DNA from: Huiozyma naganishii CBS 8797
Taxonomy: Eukaryota; Ascomycota; Saccharomycetes; Saccharomycetales; Saccharomycetaceae
Length of the DNA stretch: 64,000 nt
Direction of reading: 5' to 3'
NCBI RefSeq assembly: GCF_000348985.1
Contig: NC_035927.1
Coordinates: 434,001-498,000 of the forward strand
In this document: in pieces, positions 1 through 9,388 of the stretch
Numbering within the stretch: position 1 is the stretch's first letter
Layout of the letters: each line of letters opens with the position of its first letter
The notes under the pieces: model-generated
The model's input: the letters and a program-made list of their open reading frames with translations, nothing else
What the model was told of the DNA's origin: nothing
The model's database searches: none
Translations under genes and position numbers: made by a program

Positions 1-114
1 TCTGTGACCCGTAAGTTCGTTAATGCTCACGGTCATCCATTAATTCAACTGTGATAAAAGTTGCAATATCAAAAGTTGATTACACGATGAGGAAGTTACA
101 TCATACAGACTCCA

Positions 115-136
115 GTGTGTGTGTGTGTGTGTGTGT
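115..136. repeat. (GT)11 microsatellite
   Basis: Eleven uninterrupted GT units lie in the 3' flank of the HD-domain gene. Simple repeats of this kind are length-polymorphic. No other element is visible in the first 189 bases. Confidence 0.95.
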
Positions 137-189
137 ATACAGTCATAGATATGCTTGCTGAGTGTTGCATTGGTACGTATCTTGTGAGA

Positions 190-852
190 TTACTGTGTCA
201 ACGATGCAAAGAATGCGCGTCTTTCCTCCAGGAGAGCTTGTAACCATTGGCCAACTTCATCTGTAGATATATCCTTTGCGGAGGAGTAGAACTGCTCCAG
301 TTTCTTCTCGCCACGGTACTGCTTCTCGTACTCGAAGCACTGCACGAGCATTTCGAATTTGTCCAGGTCTTTACAGTACACAGCCTCAAGACACCTCTGT
401 TCCTCGTAGTCCAGCCACCTGTCCATTAGTTGTTCTGCAGCGGCAGCGTTGTACGACCCGAGAAGCCCGCCACAAAGAAACTGCATCGCCTTCAGTTCTC
501 TGAGGTGTTTCTCCCACTTGGTCACGGACTTGTCCTGCGGAGTGATGTCCCCGACGAGGCACTCGGCGACGTCGTGCGCCATCGCGATCATCGCACACTT
601 CTGAGGGTCGATCCCACCGGTTCGCAGACACAGCGCCATCAGGGACATCCTGTGCATGTGGTCGCTGATGGACTCTGCTGACTCTTGGGGGATCCCGTTC
701 TGCAACCACCCAGTCCTGCGTTGCGACTTCAACCATGTCAGTGCGTGGAAGAACACCAAAGGCGTCTTGCTGTTGCTCAATTGCAACAGTTCCGCGGGGA
801 ACTTTTCCGCTGGGTCCCAATCCGTCTGCGTGGGCTGATCTGCGGTCGCCAT
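190..852 (-). CDS. YGK1: HD-domain 5'-(deoxy)nucleotidase, YGL101W/YBR242W family
   Basis: Complete 220-residue protein opening with ATG at 852. The HD metal-site pattern is present: H65 in the SDHMHR segment, the H93-D94 pair followed by E97, and D164 in KDLDKFE. This is the arrangement of the HDDC2/YfbR family, metal-dependent phosphohydrolases that dephosphorylate deoxynucleoside monophosphates. S. cerevisiae keeps two duplicates, YGL101W (YGK1) and YBR242W; which one this corresponds to cannot be decided from sequence alone. The protein is probably soluble, with no signal peptide or membrane segment. It is divergently arranged with the transporter at 1003, sharing a 150-bp promoter. The family assignment is firm; the exact substrate is inferred from the family. 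Confidence 0.9.
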   Translation of the reverse strand: MATADQPTQTDWDPAEKFPAELLQLSNSKTPLVFFHALTWLKSQRRTGWLQNGIPQESAESISDHMHRMSLMALCLRTGGIDPQKCAMIAMAHDVAECLVGDITPQDKSVTKWEKHLRELKAMQFLCGGLLGSYNAAAAEQLMDRWLDYEEQRCLEAVYCKDLDKFEMLVQCFEYEKQYRGEKKLEQFYSSAKDISTDEVGQWLQALLEERRAFFASLTQ

Positions 853-1002
853 ATCGTGCTTGGCTTGTTGCTTCTACACCTTCGCACTGACTCGCTTTCC
901 TCGCAGTATATCATACATCAGCTTAATTAACAGCTGGGAAGAGGGTTCAATGGAGCGACAAGTTGTGACACAGAAGGAAGGCTCTACCGGTAGCGACGCG
1001 GC

Positions 1003-2403
1003 ATGAGACAGAGTTACAAAGTGGCTGGCGTGCTGTATGGGTCCGTTAGTGTGGTGGCGATGCAGCTTGGGATGCTGAACTTCCCGCAGTTTGTGGCTAC
1101 CTGTACGGAGTTCCTAGTCCCCAATGAGCTCGTTGAGAACAGGGGTCCCTTCCAAGAGTTGATGCAGTGCATCCCCATGGAGAACGACATTGGACTGAGC
1201 ATGATTACCAGTGCACTGTTTTCAGGGGGGGCAGTAGGGTGTCTTATCAGCGATTATTGCAACTTCTACCATGTCTTCCCGCTGAGATGGGAGTTTCTAG
1301 GTGCGCTGGCCTTGGAAGGTTTGAGTCTGCTAGGGTTGGTCTACAGTGAATCCATACATGGTGTTGCAATGTGGAGGTTTGTTGGTGGGCTCGGTTGTGG
1401 TGTTGTCTTGGGTATCGTGCCGACGTACGTAGATCTGCTCACAGAGTTGAAGTTAATGCCGAAGCAGGTCGCAAACTTGGGTTACATGGTGAGTTTAGCA
1501 CTCGGGGTGGCCGTGTGTCAAGTTGTATCGTGGCCTGTGATTGACTCCTTCAATTGGAGGTGGATATTTGTGTATCATTTGATACTAGTTGTGGGCAACA
1601 TGCTGGCAGTTCTGACAATGTTGGTGGAGTCCCCCAAGTGGTACTTGATAATGCGGGATAAAGCTGGTACAAAGGAATCCCTTCGTCAGTATCTAGAAGG
1701 TACCCAGGAAGAGCATGATATTTCAAGGGTCATTGACAAGTGGGGACAAGAACTGGATGATATTGTCCGTTTACACCTGGAGAGTACCGCATCAAATACA
1801 GTTTATGAGAGGATCCGGTACTGGATACTGTACGTGTACAGAAACCTCGCAGATGTTGGACCTCTGACTACGAAGATGGTGCTCGTGCAGTGTTTCAATT
1901 TCAACTTCATGGATCTGTACGGGATCAAAGTCATCAAAGAGATCATGCCAGATTCCACATTCCCTGTCAACGTAGCTCTATCATGTCTCAACGTCGCTTT
2001 GCCCTTCGCAAGCGTGTACCTTTGGGAGGAAGTACGCTCACAGGTTGATTGGAGGGCAGGGCACATCTTTGTGTACCTTTCGATCACAGCGGCGTACTTC
2101 TTTGTGTTCCTGTCATTCCACTACCATTCGAAGCTCGCTTTCATGGTATCCATGGTATTCTTGAGTGTAACGACACATACGCTGATGACTAGTGAACCGC
2201 TCATCAACCTCGCCGAAGGTAGCGACGACCCAATGGTACACCACCAGCAGATCCCCATGAAACGGTACAGCAGGCTGTGCTACTGGGTGGGCGGCGCGAT
2301 ACTGGCGTACTGTTTCCCGCTGGTGTTCGACCTGATAGGCCACCGCGCCATGTTTCTAATCGGGCTACTGCCCTGCATTTCACTACTAATTGTTCTTACG
2401 TAG
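1003..2403 (+). CDS. VPS73: Major facilitator superfamily transporter-like protein, VPS73/YBR241C family
   Basis: 466-residue, strongly hydrophobic protein with about a dozen membrane segments and an opening typical of sugar-porter relatives. It resembles the S. cerevisiae duplicates VPS73 (YGL104C) and YBR241C, vacuolar-membrane proteins placed in the hexose transporter family by homology. VPS73 was found in a screen for vacuolar protein sorting defects. The usual sugar-porter signature between segments 2 and 3 is degenerate, so transport activity should not be assumed. The ATG at 1003 is the first in frame, and the length matches the family. The neighbouring HD gene and MLC1 match the order on chromosomes VII and II. 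No close paralogue is visible in the window. Confidence 0.88.
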   Translation: MRQSYKVAGVLYGSVSVVAMQLGMLNFPQFVATCTEFLVPNELVENRGPFQELMQCIPMENDIGLSMITSALFSGGAVGCLISDYCNFYHVFPLRWEFLGALALEGLSLLGLVYSESIHGVAMWRFVGGLGCGVVLGIVPTYVDLLTELKLMPKQVANLGYMVSLALGVAVCQVVSWPVIDSFNWRWIFVYHLILVVGNMLAVLTMLVESPKWYLIMRDKAGTKESLRQYLEGTQEEHDISRVIDKWGQELDDIVRLHLESTASNTVYERIRYWILYVYRNLADVGPLTTKMVLVQCFNFNFMDLYGIKVIKEIMPDSTFPVNVALSCLNVALPFASVYLWEEVRSQVDWRAGHIFVYLSITAAYFFVFLSFHYHSKLAFMVSMVFLSVTTHTLMTSEPLINLAEGSDDPMVHHQQIPMKRYSRLCYWVGGAILAYCFPLVFDLIGHRAMFLIGLLPCISLLIVLT

Positions 2404-2512
2404 CCTTCCTGCCCATGTAGAAGGTGATACCCACGGGGGGGGAGGTATCACCTAACTAGGGCGGGCACACATACACTATACAAATAAAAGGATGGGAAGC
2501 GCAAGGTGCAGA

Positions 2513-2938
2513 TCACTGCCTCAAAATGTCCTCGATGAACCTTCTGTAGTCGATGCCACCTTCAGAGTCGACCTCCACGCCCTTCAGCAATTCATCCACC
2601 TCGTTATCGGATAGCTTCTCGCCCAGCCCGGTCAGCATATATCTAAGATCCCCCACAGAGACCTTCCCAGTGTTCGCCTTGTCAAACACTTGGAACGCCT
2701 TGATGAAATCGTCCGGTTTGCCCCTCGTAGTAGCGTCCAGCAATTCCTGGTTCCCAGAGACCAACCCGTTCAACTCCTCAAAGGTGAACGTCCCCTTGGA
2801 CCCAACAAGCTCCGTCACTTGCTGATTCGTTGGGTTGAACCCAATGGCACGCAGGTAGTCCCCCACCAACGGGCTCCCAATTGCGCCTTCGCCCTTCTTG
2901 TCAAACAGCGTAAATATATCCTTGTTGTTGCGAGACAT
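2513..2938 (-). CDS. MLC1: Myosin light chain (EF-hand family)
   Basis: Calmodulin-like protein of 141 residues. The start is placed at the ATG at 2938 (MSRNNKDIFTLF), where similarity to S. cerevisiae Mlc1 begins; the frame runs further upstream, but those codons lack family similarity. Conserved stretches include FTLFDKKGEGAI near the N-terminus and a block with FVKAFQVFDK-like and GDLRYMLTGLGEKL sequence near the C-terminus. Mlc1 is the essential light chain that binds IQ motifs of the myosin V Myo2, the type II myosin Myo1 and the IQGAP Iqg1, acting in secretion polarity and cytokinesis. The EF-hand loops lack full calcium-ligand sets, as in the family. It is divergent from RMD9 with only 124 bp between the starts. 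Confidence 0.95.
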   Translation of the reverse strand: MSRNNKDIFTLFDKKGEGAIGSPLVGDYLRAIGFNPTNQQVTELVGSKGTFTFEELNGLVSGNQELLDATTRGKPDDFIKAFQVFDKANTGKVSVGDLRYMLTGLGEKLSDNEVDELLKGVEVDSEGGIDYRRFIEDILRQ

Positions 2939-3062
2939 CGTGCTTGTGTATACCGTCTTCTCTGAGACCTCTGACTGTCCACTACGTACCGTCCTCTTCA
3001 CGCGTTGACCGTTCGTCAAAGTTTCTGTAACAAATTCGATATCATTATTTTATTCAGAGGTG

Positions 3063-4925
3063 ATGATGAAGAAGATGCAGAGAGTAGATGGGGAGGGGGG
3101 GCGACAGAGCAGTGCAAAGAGAAGCACGACAGGTCTAGGAGAGCAGGTCAGAATGTTATTCAGGGGTGTAAGCTGTGCCAGTAGAAACAGCGCGGTTTTG
3201 CAGGGTGTCCGTGCGAGTGGTGGTTTGAGTCTGTGGTGGAACAGCGACAATGGGAGGCGGGTGTACAGTTCACAGGGTGGGTCTCGGTTGGGTTCGACCA
3301 TGGTGCCCCCCCCAGTGGACTCCCCCTACTACCACCAGCTATGTGCCTTTGACGACAGTGTGAACACGTCCCTGAACGATACTCAATTCAGAAGACCGTC
3401 CTTCAAGCAGGGAAGGAAGGTTGGTTCGCCGCAGCAGGGGGCAAATACGCCGCTGTTCTGGGACTCCCTCACGAGAGCTGTCCATCTATATCAGGAACTT
3501 GTGAGTTGTCCAGAGCTGACAGATTCGCGGGTTTCGTCCCTCGTGAACCTGATACACAATGCGCTCCGTATCAATAGGATCCAGTTGATCAAATTGAACA
3601 AGAAACCGGACTACGATTCGAACTCGTTCAACACGGAGATGGTGCGATACCTGACGACAAACTTGAAGTCCATCACAGAGGACATCTTGGCGCATAAAGT
3701 TAAAATTAACGAGTACGGGATGATGCACTTGCTAACCTCGTACAGGGAGTTGTCCCTCACGGACGATCTAATACAGTTCTGGAAATCTGCAGTGAACGAT
3801 GACCAGTTGAACACTGTCGCGATGCAACCCAAGTGCGTTGGTGTGATGCTGCCAATTCTGTACGAGCATGCAAATATAACGTTCCACGGCTTGGTCTTGC
3901 TCTACGAGAAGAGTAGTAACATGCTCTCTTTTAAGCACCCTAACCTTTTGCTCGGAATGTTAAAGGCCAGTTTGCTTGCACAGGAGAACGAGTATGCGGT
4001 GAACATCTTTAAAGAGATGTGCGACGTGTGCGACGTCAAGAAATCCAGATACTTGAATGACGCGCATCTCTCGTTTATCGGCGGTTGCAAAGACATCGTT
4101 GTCGCAGAAACATACTTCGATAAGGCGATATCGAATGAAATGTTCTACAAAGTAGTCTTACAAGTATCCACTGTGAACCAGTTTTTGAACAACATTTGGA
4201 ACGAGATTGAAGACAAGGACAAGATGACTTCAGTGTGGTTGAAGACGGTGCAACGGTACAACGAGCAGAATTTGAACCTTGGGGTGTTGTCGTCTCTGAA
4301 CAACACGTTCTTCGATATTTTCTTCAAGAAGTGCTACGCAGCGGACAAGGTAGAGGGTTTCAAAAACCTTCAAGGGTTAATGCAGCAGTACCAAGAGATC
4401 AAGAGCATCGATGAACCCATGTTGAACATCATTCTGGGGAAGTGTACGGTTTGGAACGACGGCGAAGTGATTGACTACGTGAAGAGCCTGTTCTCCACAC
4501 ACAACATTCCTGAAACCATTGTCACTAAGAGGATTATGTTGAAGTGCATTGGTTCTATTAAAGATGGAGTCACAGACGAAACCTTGTGGAGGCAATGGGT
4601 CGAACTGATCACGAAGTTGGACTCGCTGGGCCATACTTACATTGCAAACGCAGATTGGGCTGCCCTGAGAGATGCCACCGTAACATGGGCCCAGTCTAAC
4701 GAATCAGATCCTGCCGCACTCGACAGGATCAACTTTTACCTAGCGATGGTCAAGATGTTTAAACCGTACTGCAGAGACTCTAACCAGGAGAAGAGGATCC
4801 TGAATGGGCTGGCTGCATCGTATCCCATCTTGGAACCACATTTGAAGGAATTTGATTCCGTGGACGTGGAAAAGTACCAAATGCCCCCATTGAAATGCTT
4901 GGAATTCAATAACAACCATATATAG
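3063..4925 (+). CDS. RMD9: Mitochondrial mRNA-processing/stability factor, RMD9 family
   Basis: 620-residue protein starting at the ATG at 3063; the codon before it is GTG. The first 100 residues are rich in Arg, Ser and Gly with few acidic residues, compatible with a mitochondrial presequence. The rest is a helical-repeat body of the pentatricopeptide-like type. S. cerevisiae has two duplicates: Rmd9 (YGL107C), which binds a conserved dodecamer at the 3' ends of mitochondrial mRNAs and protects them, and YBR238C. The position between MLC1 and the YGL108C homologue supports orthology with the chromosome VII copy, but only one copy is visible here. Localisation and RNA-binding role are inferred from the family. 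Confidence 0.88.
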   Translation: MMKKMQRVDGEGGRQSSAKRSTTGLGEQVRMLFRGVSCASRNSAVLQGVRASGGLSLWWNSDNGRRVYSSQGGSRLGSTMVPPPVDSPYYHQLCAFDDSVNTSLNDTQFRRPSFKQGRKVGSPQQGANTPLFWDSLTRAVHLYQELVSCPELTDSRVSSLVNLIHNALRINRIQLIKLNKKPDYDSNSFNTEMVRYLTTNLKSITEDILAHKVKINEYGMMHLLTSYRELSLTDDLIQFWKSAVNDDQLNTVAMQPKCVGVMLPILYEHANITFHGLVLLYEKSSNMLSFKHPNLLLGMLKASLLAQENEYAVNIFKEMCDVCDVKKSRYLNDAHLSFIGGCKDIVVAETYFDKAISNEMFYKVVLQVSTVNQFLNNIWNEIEDKDKMTSVWLKTVQRYNEQNLNLGVLSSLNNTFFDIFFKKCYAADKVEGFKNLQGLMQQYQEIKSIDEPMLNIILGKCTVWNDGEVIDYVKSLFSTHNIPETIVTKRIMLKCIGSIKDGVTDETLWRQWVELITKLDSLGHTYIANADWAALRDATVTWAQSNESDPAALDRINFYLAMVKMFKPYCRDSNQEKRILNGLAASYPILEPHLKEFDSVDVEKYQMPPLKCLEFNNNHI

Positions 4926-5126
4926 TCTCATCACAGTTCCGTTACATGCAGCTTACTCCCACCGGATGTGATCAAGCCTATGATAAGAACCGAGTTGTAC
5001 CATAGCAAATAGCGTAAAGCCCCCATGTATATAGTAATAGTGACTTTATCGCAAATGATTTAATAAATGAACGCTGCAGGGTGTGAGCAATATGTTAAGG
5101 GTTCAAGGTGCAATCAACGGTTGGAA

Positions 5127-5495
5127 ATGGGTGTCTGTGGGAGCAAATCAGAGTCCAGCATTGGTTCCTCTGCGACTCCCGTGAGGAGAACTGCACCGGC
5201 CAAGAGAACCACCGCAACGGCTGCGCAACCACAAAGTAAGAGGAAAGCGGCCTCGAGCAGTACTCACAAGGAAAAGAAACAACCTACAGAGTCTCATGGT
5301 GTGACATTAGGAAGTGCCACGGACAATGGTGCTATCCCTGACGTGGTGTCGGATGACTTACACGAGACCAAGCAGCTCTCGCCAAGAGAGGCGGCCCGTC
5401 TTGCTGCAGAAAAGAGGGCCCAAGAGAGGGAACAAGAACTGGCCAAGGGTGCACTGGGGAAGAAAATACTGGAACAGCGGAAGATGAAGGTATGA
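5127..5495 (+). CDS. YGL108C-like protein, predicted N-myristoylated and palmitoylated
   Basis: 122-residue basic protein starting at the ATG at 5127. An in-frame ATG exists 60 bases upstream at 5067, but the internal start gives MGVCGSKS, a classic N-myristoylation signal (G2) with an adjacent palmitoylatable cysteine (C4), as at the N-terminus of S. cerevisiae YGL108C. The middle is low-complexity and rich in Thr, Ala and Lys. A conserved C-terminal block contains PREAARLAAEKRAQE, probably helical, and ends near LGKKILEQRKMKV. The S. cerevisiae protein is a small cell-periphery protein of unknown function. Its position between RMD9 and CUE3 agrees with chromosome VII. Function is unknown; the membrane anchor is inferred from the motif. 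Confidence 0.85.
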   Translation: MGVCGSKSESSIGSSATPVRRTAPAKRTTATAAQPQSKRKAASSSTHKEKKQPTESHGVTLGSATDNGAIPDVVSDDLHETKQLSPREAARLAAEKRAQEREQELAKGALGKKILEQRKMKV

Positions 5496-5644
5496 GGCTC
5501 TCATACACCTCTCAACTCACACTTCGGTTGTGTACGTATTTTGTGCCATAAGCGTATATACGTTCAATTGATCAACTCTTGTAAGAAACATATACTGTGT
5601 AGAACTGCAAAACACTACAAACAAGAACAAGAGAGGGCATCGTA

Positions 5645-7399
5645 ATGGTGGTAGACATCGAAGGGCATGTGGATACAATTAGATTACATATTGTGAGGTT
5701 CCCACCACTGAAGTTGAGGGCTCAGCTGGTTGAGAAAGACCCAGTCGTATGGTTGCATTTGATAGAAGCGTATGTGCAGCACTGCGAGTGGCTTCTACAA
5801 CAGCACCATTTGGATTTGCTGGAAGAGGCCACCTGGGATGAATTGAGGATCTGGGTGAGAACGTACATGCACGAGATGGCGTCTGAAGAGGGGAAACTGG
5901 TTTCATTGGGGGCAAACCATGACGTTACTGAGCAACTGAAAGTGCTTAGAGCTTGGGTGTTCGAATTGGTGAAAACGTGTGGTTTACTCCAGTTGCAAGT
6001 GTTTGGAGAGCTGCTCTGGGATATGATTAAACTCTACATCGCAGGAAACTGTAAGACGGTTAGACGGTTGGTCCTCGGAGACCTCCCACCCAAAATTAAT
6101 ACGCAGAAGGCCCAGATAAACAGAATTGTACAGGTCCAGTCGTACTTGAAACAGCTGATAGAATCTAACCATTTTGATAGAACGGATCTGAAGTCTTTCC
6201 AAAACCTCTTGAAGAATAATGAGGATGAGACACACTTCACTGAAAAGTTTGTGAATGGCAACTGGGTTGAGATTCTAGAAGCTCTTTGGGGGAAGGGCAA
6301 AGGTAAGTTCGCCTCCATAGCAATGCATTTAATGATCACATCACTGTACAATTTGTCTACAGAACATATTGCATCGTTAGTCAAAAGTCTGGACATTACA
6401 AACGTCGAAGGTCTTTTGATTTATCCACTACTTGGTTCAGTGTTGACGAGTCCGCAGCTATTAAGTGAAACCCCAACATTAGCGCAAGCGCTTCCCTTCC
6501 TAGCACTTACCAATAATCATGATACGGCTGAGTCGACTGCCATTAAAGTGGATGAACAAGGGGTTCAAGCGTTGCAGGACCTTTTCCCAGATTTAACAAG
6601 GAATCAAGTATTCCAGTTGTTACAAACGTATAGCAACGATGTTGAATCGATCACGGATAAGCTGCTAGAAGATCCAACGTTTGTGGATAGTTTACCTGCA
6701 GAGGTTGACGAGGATAATACAGCAAACAGCTCAGAGATCAAACTGCGCAAAGTCAAACGTGGTGCTGGGACTGCCAGTACCAAGCATGTTCCTGACGAAG
6801 TTAGAAACAAAACGCTTGCTAGGGCACTAGCATTGATGTACCAAGAAGATGAAGATGAAAGAGATGATACCTATGATGAACCTACTGCTGAGATCAACAG
6901 AACTGCCAAGGTATCATTTGACAGTACCGCGAAAGACGACAACGACGATGGCGATGTCCACGGGGTAAATAGCGAGATGGAACGCCGCCAAAGGGAGGAG
7001 ACCGCGGAGAAGTATCTATGGGAGCTACTCAAGCAGGATAAAGTTCTGTTCATGAGGACGAAGCGAGGTTCAGCTGATAGGAAGAACATGCGGAAGCATA
7101 CCAACTGGTCGGACGAGCAAATTGAGGGGTGGGCTCGTATGATAGAGAGATCGCCGCAGAGGGCCAGGCTGCTCGAGGACAAGTATATGTGGACGGGCAA
7201 TAGCAGAGGTGGGAAGACGTCGTATGTCCACAACAAACAACCGGCTCCGAAGCCGAAAGACATCGCCCCAGAGCAAGACGAGGTCCTTACAGAGGATCCT
7301 AAGGGACCCTCTCCAAAACATAACAAGAAGAAAAAGGCAAGTACCGGTAACCACAACAGAAGGATGGCACATGGTAAGAAACTGTCAGTGGGTCGCTAA
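5645..7399 (+). CDS. CUE3: CUE-domain protein of the ribosome quality-control trigger complex
   Basis: 584-residue protein (S. cerevisiae Cue3 about 624). The CUE ubiquitin-binding domain lies near residues 306-348, with the LFPDL motif at 313-317 and a downstream di-leucine type ending. The C-terminal third is charged and low-complexity, very lysine-rich at the end. Cue3 (Rqt3) works with the helicase Slh1/Rqt2 and Rqt4 to recognise ubiquitinated, collided ribosomes and start their disassembly; the CUE domain binds the ubiquitin chain. The position between YGL108C and ARC40/TAF6 fits YGL110C. The ATG at 5645 opens directly into the conserved N-terminal region. Confidence 0.9.
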   Translation: MVVDIEGHVDTIRLHIVRFPPLKLRAQLVEKDPVVWLHLIEAYVQHCEWLLQQHHLDLLEEATWDELRIWVRTYMHEMASEEGKLVSLGANHDVTEQLKVLRAWVFELVKTCGLLQLQVFGELLWDMIKLYIAGNCKTVRRLVLGDLPPKINTQKAQINRIVQVQSYLKQLIESNHFDRTDLKSFQNLLKNNEDETHFTEKFVNGNWVEILEALWGKGKGKFASIAMHLMITSLYNLSTEHIASLVKSLDITNVEGLLIYPLLGSVLTSPQLLSETPTLAQALPFLALTNNHDTAESTAIKVDEQGVQALQDLFPDLTRNQVFQLLQTYSNDVESITDKLLEDPTFVDSLPAEVDEDNTANSSEIKLRKVKRGAGTASTKHVPDEVRNKTLARALALMYQEDEDERDDTYDEPTAEINRTAKVSFDSTAKDDNDDGDVHGVNSEMERRQREETAEKYLWELLKQDKVLFMRTKRGSADRKNMRKHTNWSDEQIEGWARMIERSPQRARLLEDKYMWTGNSRGGKTSYVHNKQPAPKPKDIAPEQDEVLTEDPKGPSPKHNKKKKASTGNHNRRMAHGKKLSVGR

Positions 7400-7600
7400 A
7401 CGTCCGGTAGCACTTCCAGTATGCAGCTCGCTGGTGGTGCCGTGTTTAGTACCACCCTCAACGTCGACCTTATATAAGAAGTTACGTATTTTGGAAAAAT
7501 TCGGTCCTATTGAAACTCGTACGTTGTTAGGAGGGGAGAGGGGTTTTAGAGCCAGTTCCATCCATCATCCCCCTCACCGCATCTAGTAGAGAGTCTCCTG

Positions 7601-8767
7601 ATGTCGTACGCTGCTGCTAAGTTCCCATCCAATGCTGACAAGTCGGTCTTGTCCGTTTTCAAGCTGATCAAAGGTCCCATCTACTCGCACTGCTACAATG
7701 CTGACAGATCCCTATTGGCGATAACTTCTGACAACAAGTGCCTGGTGTTCCAATTGAGTGGCACTAAGCAGCCACGTATGTTTGCTACGTTAGAGAACCA
7801 CGACAAAGTGGTGACCGCTGTGGATATGTCCATCCATGGGCGTATTGTGACTTGTTCGCAGGACAGAAATGCCTACGTTTGGGAACCCCTAAGCGATGGG
7901 ACGTACAAGCCTACGCTGGTTCTGTTGCGTATTAACCGTGCGGCTACCTGTGTGAAATGGGCACCCAATGGGTACAAGTTTGCTGTCGGGTCCAGTGCGA
8001 GAATCATCGCAGTGTGCTACTACGAACATGACAACAATTGGTGGGTGTCCAAACATATCAAAAAGCCCATTAAATCAACGGTCAACTGTTTGGAATGGCA
8101 TTCCAACGGTGTTTTGCTGGCCTGTGGGGGTACGGATGGGTTTGTGAGGGTCTTTTCTGGGTTCGTCAAAGGTTTGGACTCCAAAGATATTATGGCAAAC
8201 TCCCCCTGGGGCACCAAGTTCCCCTTCGGCTCCCTGATCAGGGAGTACTATCACGGTGATTACATCCACGCGGTTGAATGGCGCAGCAATTTGGAGAAAC
8301 TAGCATTTGTGACCCACAACGGTACTTTGGGTATCGTTGACCACCAGGATCACTTACAAGAGGTCAATTCTCCAGATGGTTTGCCCTTCAGAGCTCTGGT
8401 CTGGATCAACGACCATGAAATACTGTGTGCCGGTTACTCTTGCCACCCTGTTCTCTTTGCAGAATCCTCGCAGCAGTGGAAATTTGCTAAGAACTTGGAC
8501 AAGGCAGCCCGTTCTTCCTCCCCAGCCACCACCGGTCAGCCCGGTGCCACGGGAGATGCAGAGGAGGAGGAGAACCCGACTTTTGGGATATCAGCCTTGA
8601 GAAAATTCAAGGAATTGGATTTGAAGGGTAAAGTATCCACTGAACAGCAAGAGAGCGCCCACGACAATGCAATCGTGCAACTGTTGCCATTCGCCGAATC
8701 CAACGGCCAGGTCGTTCAAGTTTCGTCTTGCGGGCTGGATGGTAAAGTCGTCTTGTACAATGTGTAA
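7601..8767 (+). CDS. ARC40: Arp2/3 complex subunit ARPC1 (WD40 propeller)
   Basis: 388-residue protein made of WD40-type repeats, including blocks such as VTCSQDRNAYVWEP near residues 86-99 and LEWHSNGVLLACGGTDGFVRVF near 165-187. The length and repeat layout match Arc40 (384 residues in S. cerevisiae). It is the beta-propeller subunit of the Arp2/3 complex, which nucleates branched actin at cortical patches for endocytosis. A low-complexity acidic and proline-containing insertion around residues 305-330 corresponds to the insertion that reaches the mother filament in other ARPC1 proteins. In S. cerevisiae the gene (YBR234C) is on chromosome II, so here it is interleaved among chromosome VII orthologues. 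An (AT)9 run follows the stop codon. Confidence 0.95.
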   Translation: MSYAAAKFPSNADKSVLSVFKLIKGPIYSHCYNADRSLLAITSDNKCLVFQLSGTKQPRMFATLENHDKVVTAVDMSIHGRIVTCSQDRNAYVWEPLSDGTYKPTLVLLRINRAATCVKWAPNGYKFAVGSSARIIAVCYYEHDNNWWVSKHIKKPIKSTVNCLEWHSNGVLLACGGTDGFVRVFSGFVKGLDSKDIMANSPWGTKFPFGSLIREYYHGDYIHAVEWRSNLEKLAFVTHNGTLGIVDHQDHLQEVNSPDGLPFRALVWINDHEILCAGYSCHPVLFAESSQQWKFAKNLDKAARSSSPATTGQPGATGDAEEEENPTFGISALRKFKELDLKGKVSTEQQESAHDNAIVQLLPFAESNGQVVQVSSCGLDGKVVLYNV

Positions 8768-8807
8768 GAGACCCATGGAGACAAATTAGAAACCGTGGAT
8801 TGAATAG

Positions 8808-8825
8808 ATATATATATATATATAT
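8808..8825. repeat. (AT)9 microsatellite
   Basis: Nine AT units in the short convergent spacer between ARC40 and DAD3. TATATA-type sequence here could serve as a yeast 3'-end efficiency element on both strands. Confidence 0.9.
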
Positions 8826-8878
8826 GTAAGTAAGTATTGTATGTGTGTATTGTTACAAATTGACGTCTTCCCTCCCCT

Positions 8879-9133
8879 TCAGTTGTTCCAGTCGTTTCCC
8901 CTCTGCAAAATCAACGAGTAGACACTCCCCTTCAACAATGTCCCAATTAGACCTATCCGCGTCTCTATCGCTCTCATCTCCTGCAACACATCGTCTGCAG
9001 AGACATCAGCGCTGTTCCCCTCCTTCGACCTGTTCAGCTCTTTGATCGACTCGTCTAGATCGTGCAAAGCTTCAGACAGGCTGGAATACTTCTCCAAAAC
9101 ACTCTGCTGCAGGGGCGTCAAATCTTGGCTCAT
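8879..9133 (-). CDS. DAD3: DASH/Dam1 kinetochore complex subunit
   Basis: Small, 84-residue protein, mostly alpha-helical with coiled-coil potential. The N-terminal [12 protein letters not shown] and the C-terminal block containing [18 protein letters not shown] match Dad3 closely. Dad3 is one of ten subunits of the Dam1/DASH complex, which forms rings around microtubules and couples kinetochores to depolymerising ends. Length and position match YBR233W-A, next to ARC40. A second DASH subunit, DUO1, lies at 43.9-44.5 kb. DAD3 is divergent from TAF6 with about 255 bp of shared promoter. Confidence 0.93.
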   Translation of the reverse strand: MSQDLTPLQQSVLEKYSSLSEALHDLDESIKELNRSKEGNSADVSADDVLQEMRAIETRIGLIGTLLKGSVYSLILQRGNDWNN

Positions 9134-9388
9134 CAGATGGAGGGTTCAAAGCACCCGATGATTTTTCAATTGAGAGGTTCTGTCGTCAGAGGTTCCACTG
9201 CGTCCGTCGCCTTTAAATCGAAAACGATAAAAAATTGTGTTTGAATAAAATTGTTCAGTGAGAAGGTGCAGATGGAACCTCGTGAAGAACTGGCACAACG
9301 CTTGCAGCATTAGCTCTCACGTTCTAGGTTCTGTACGATATTTTAATTGATCCGCGGTTACAGACAAAGCCCGCTAGTTTGCTTTTAA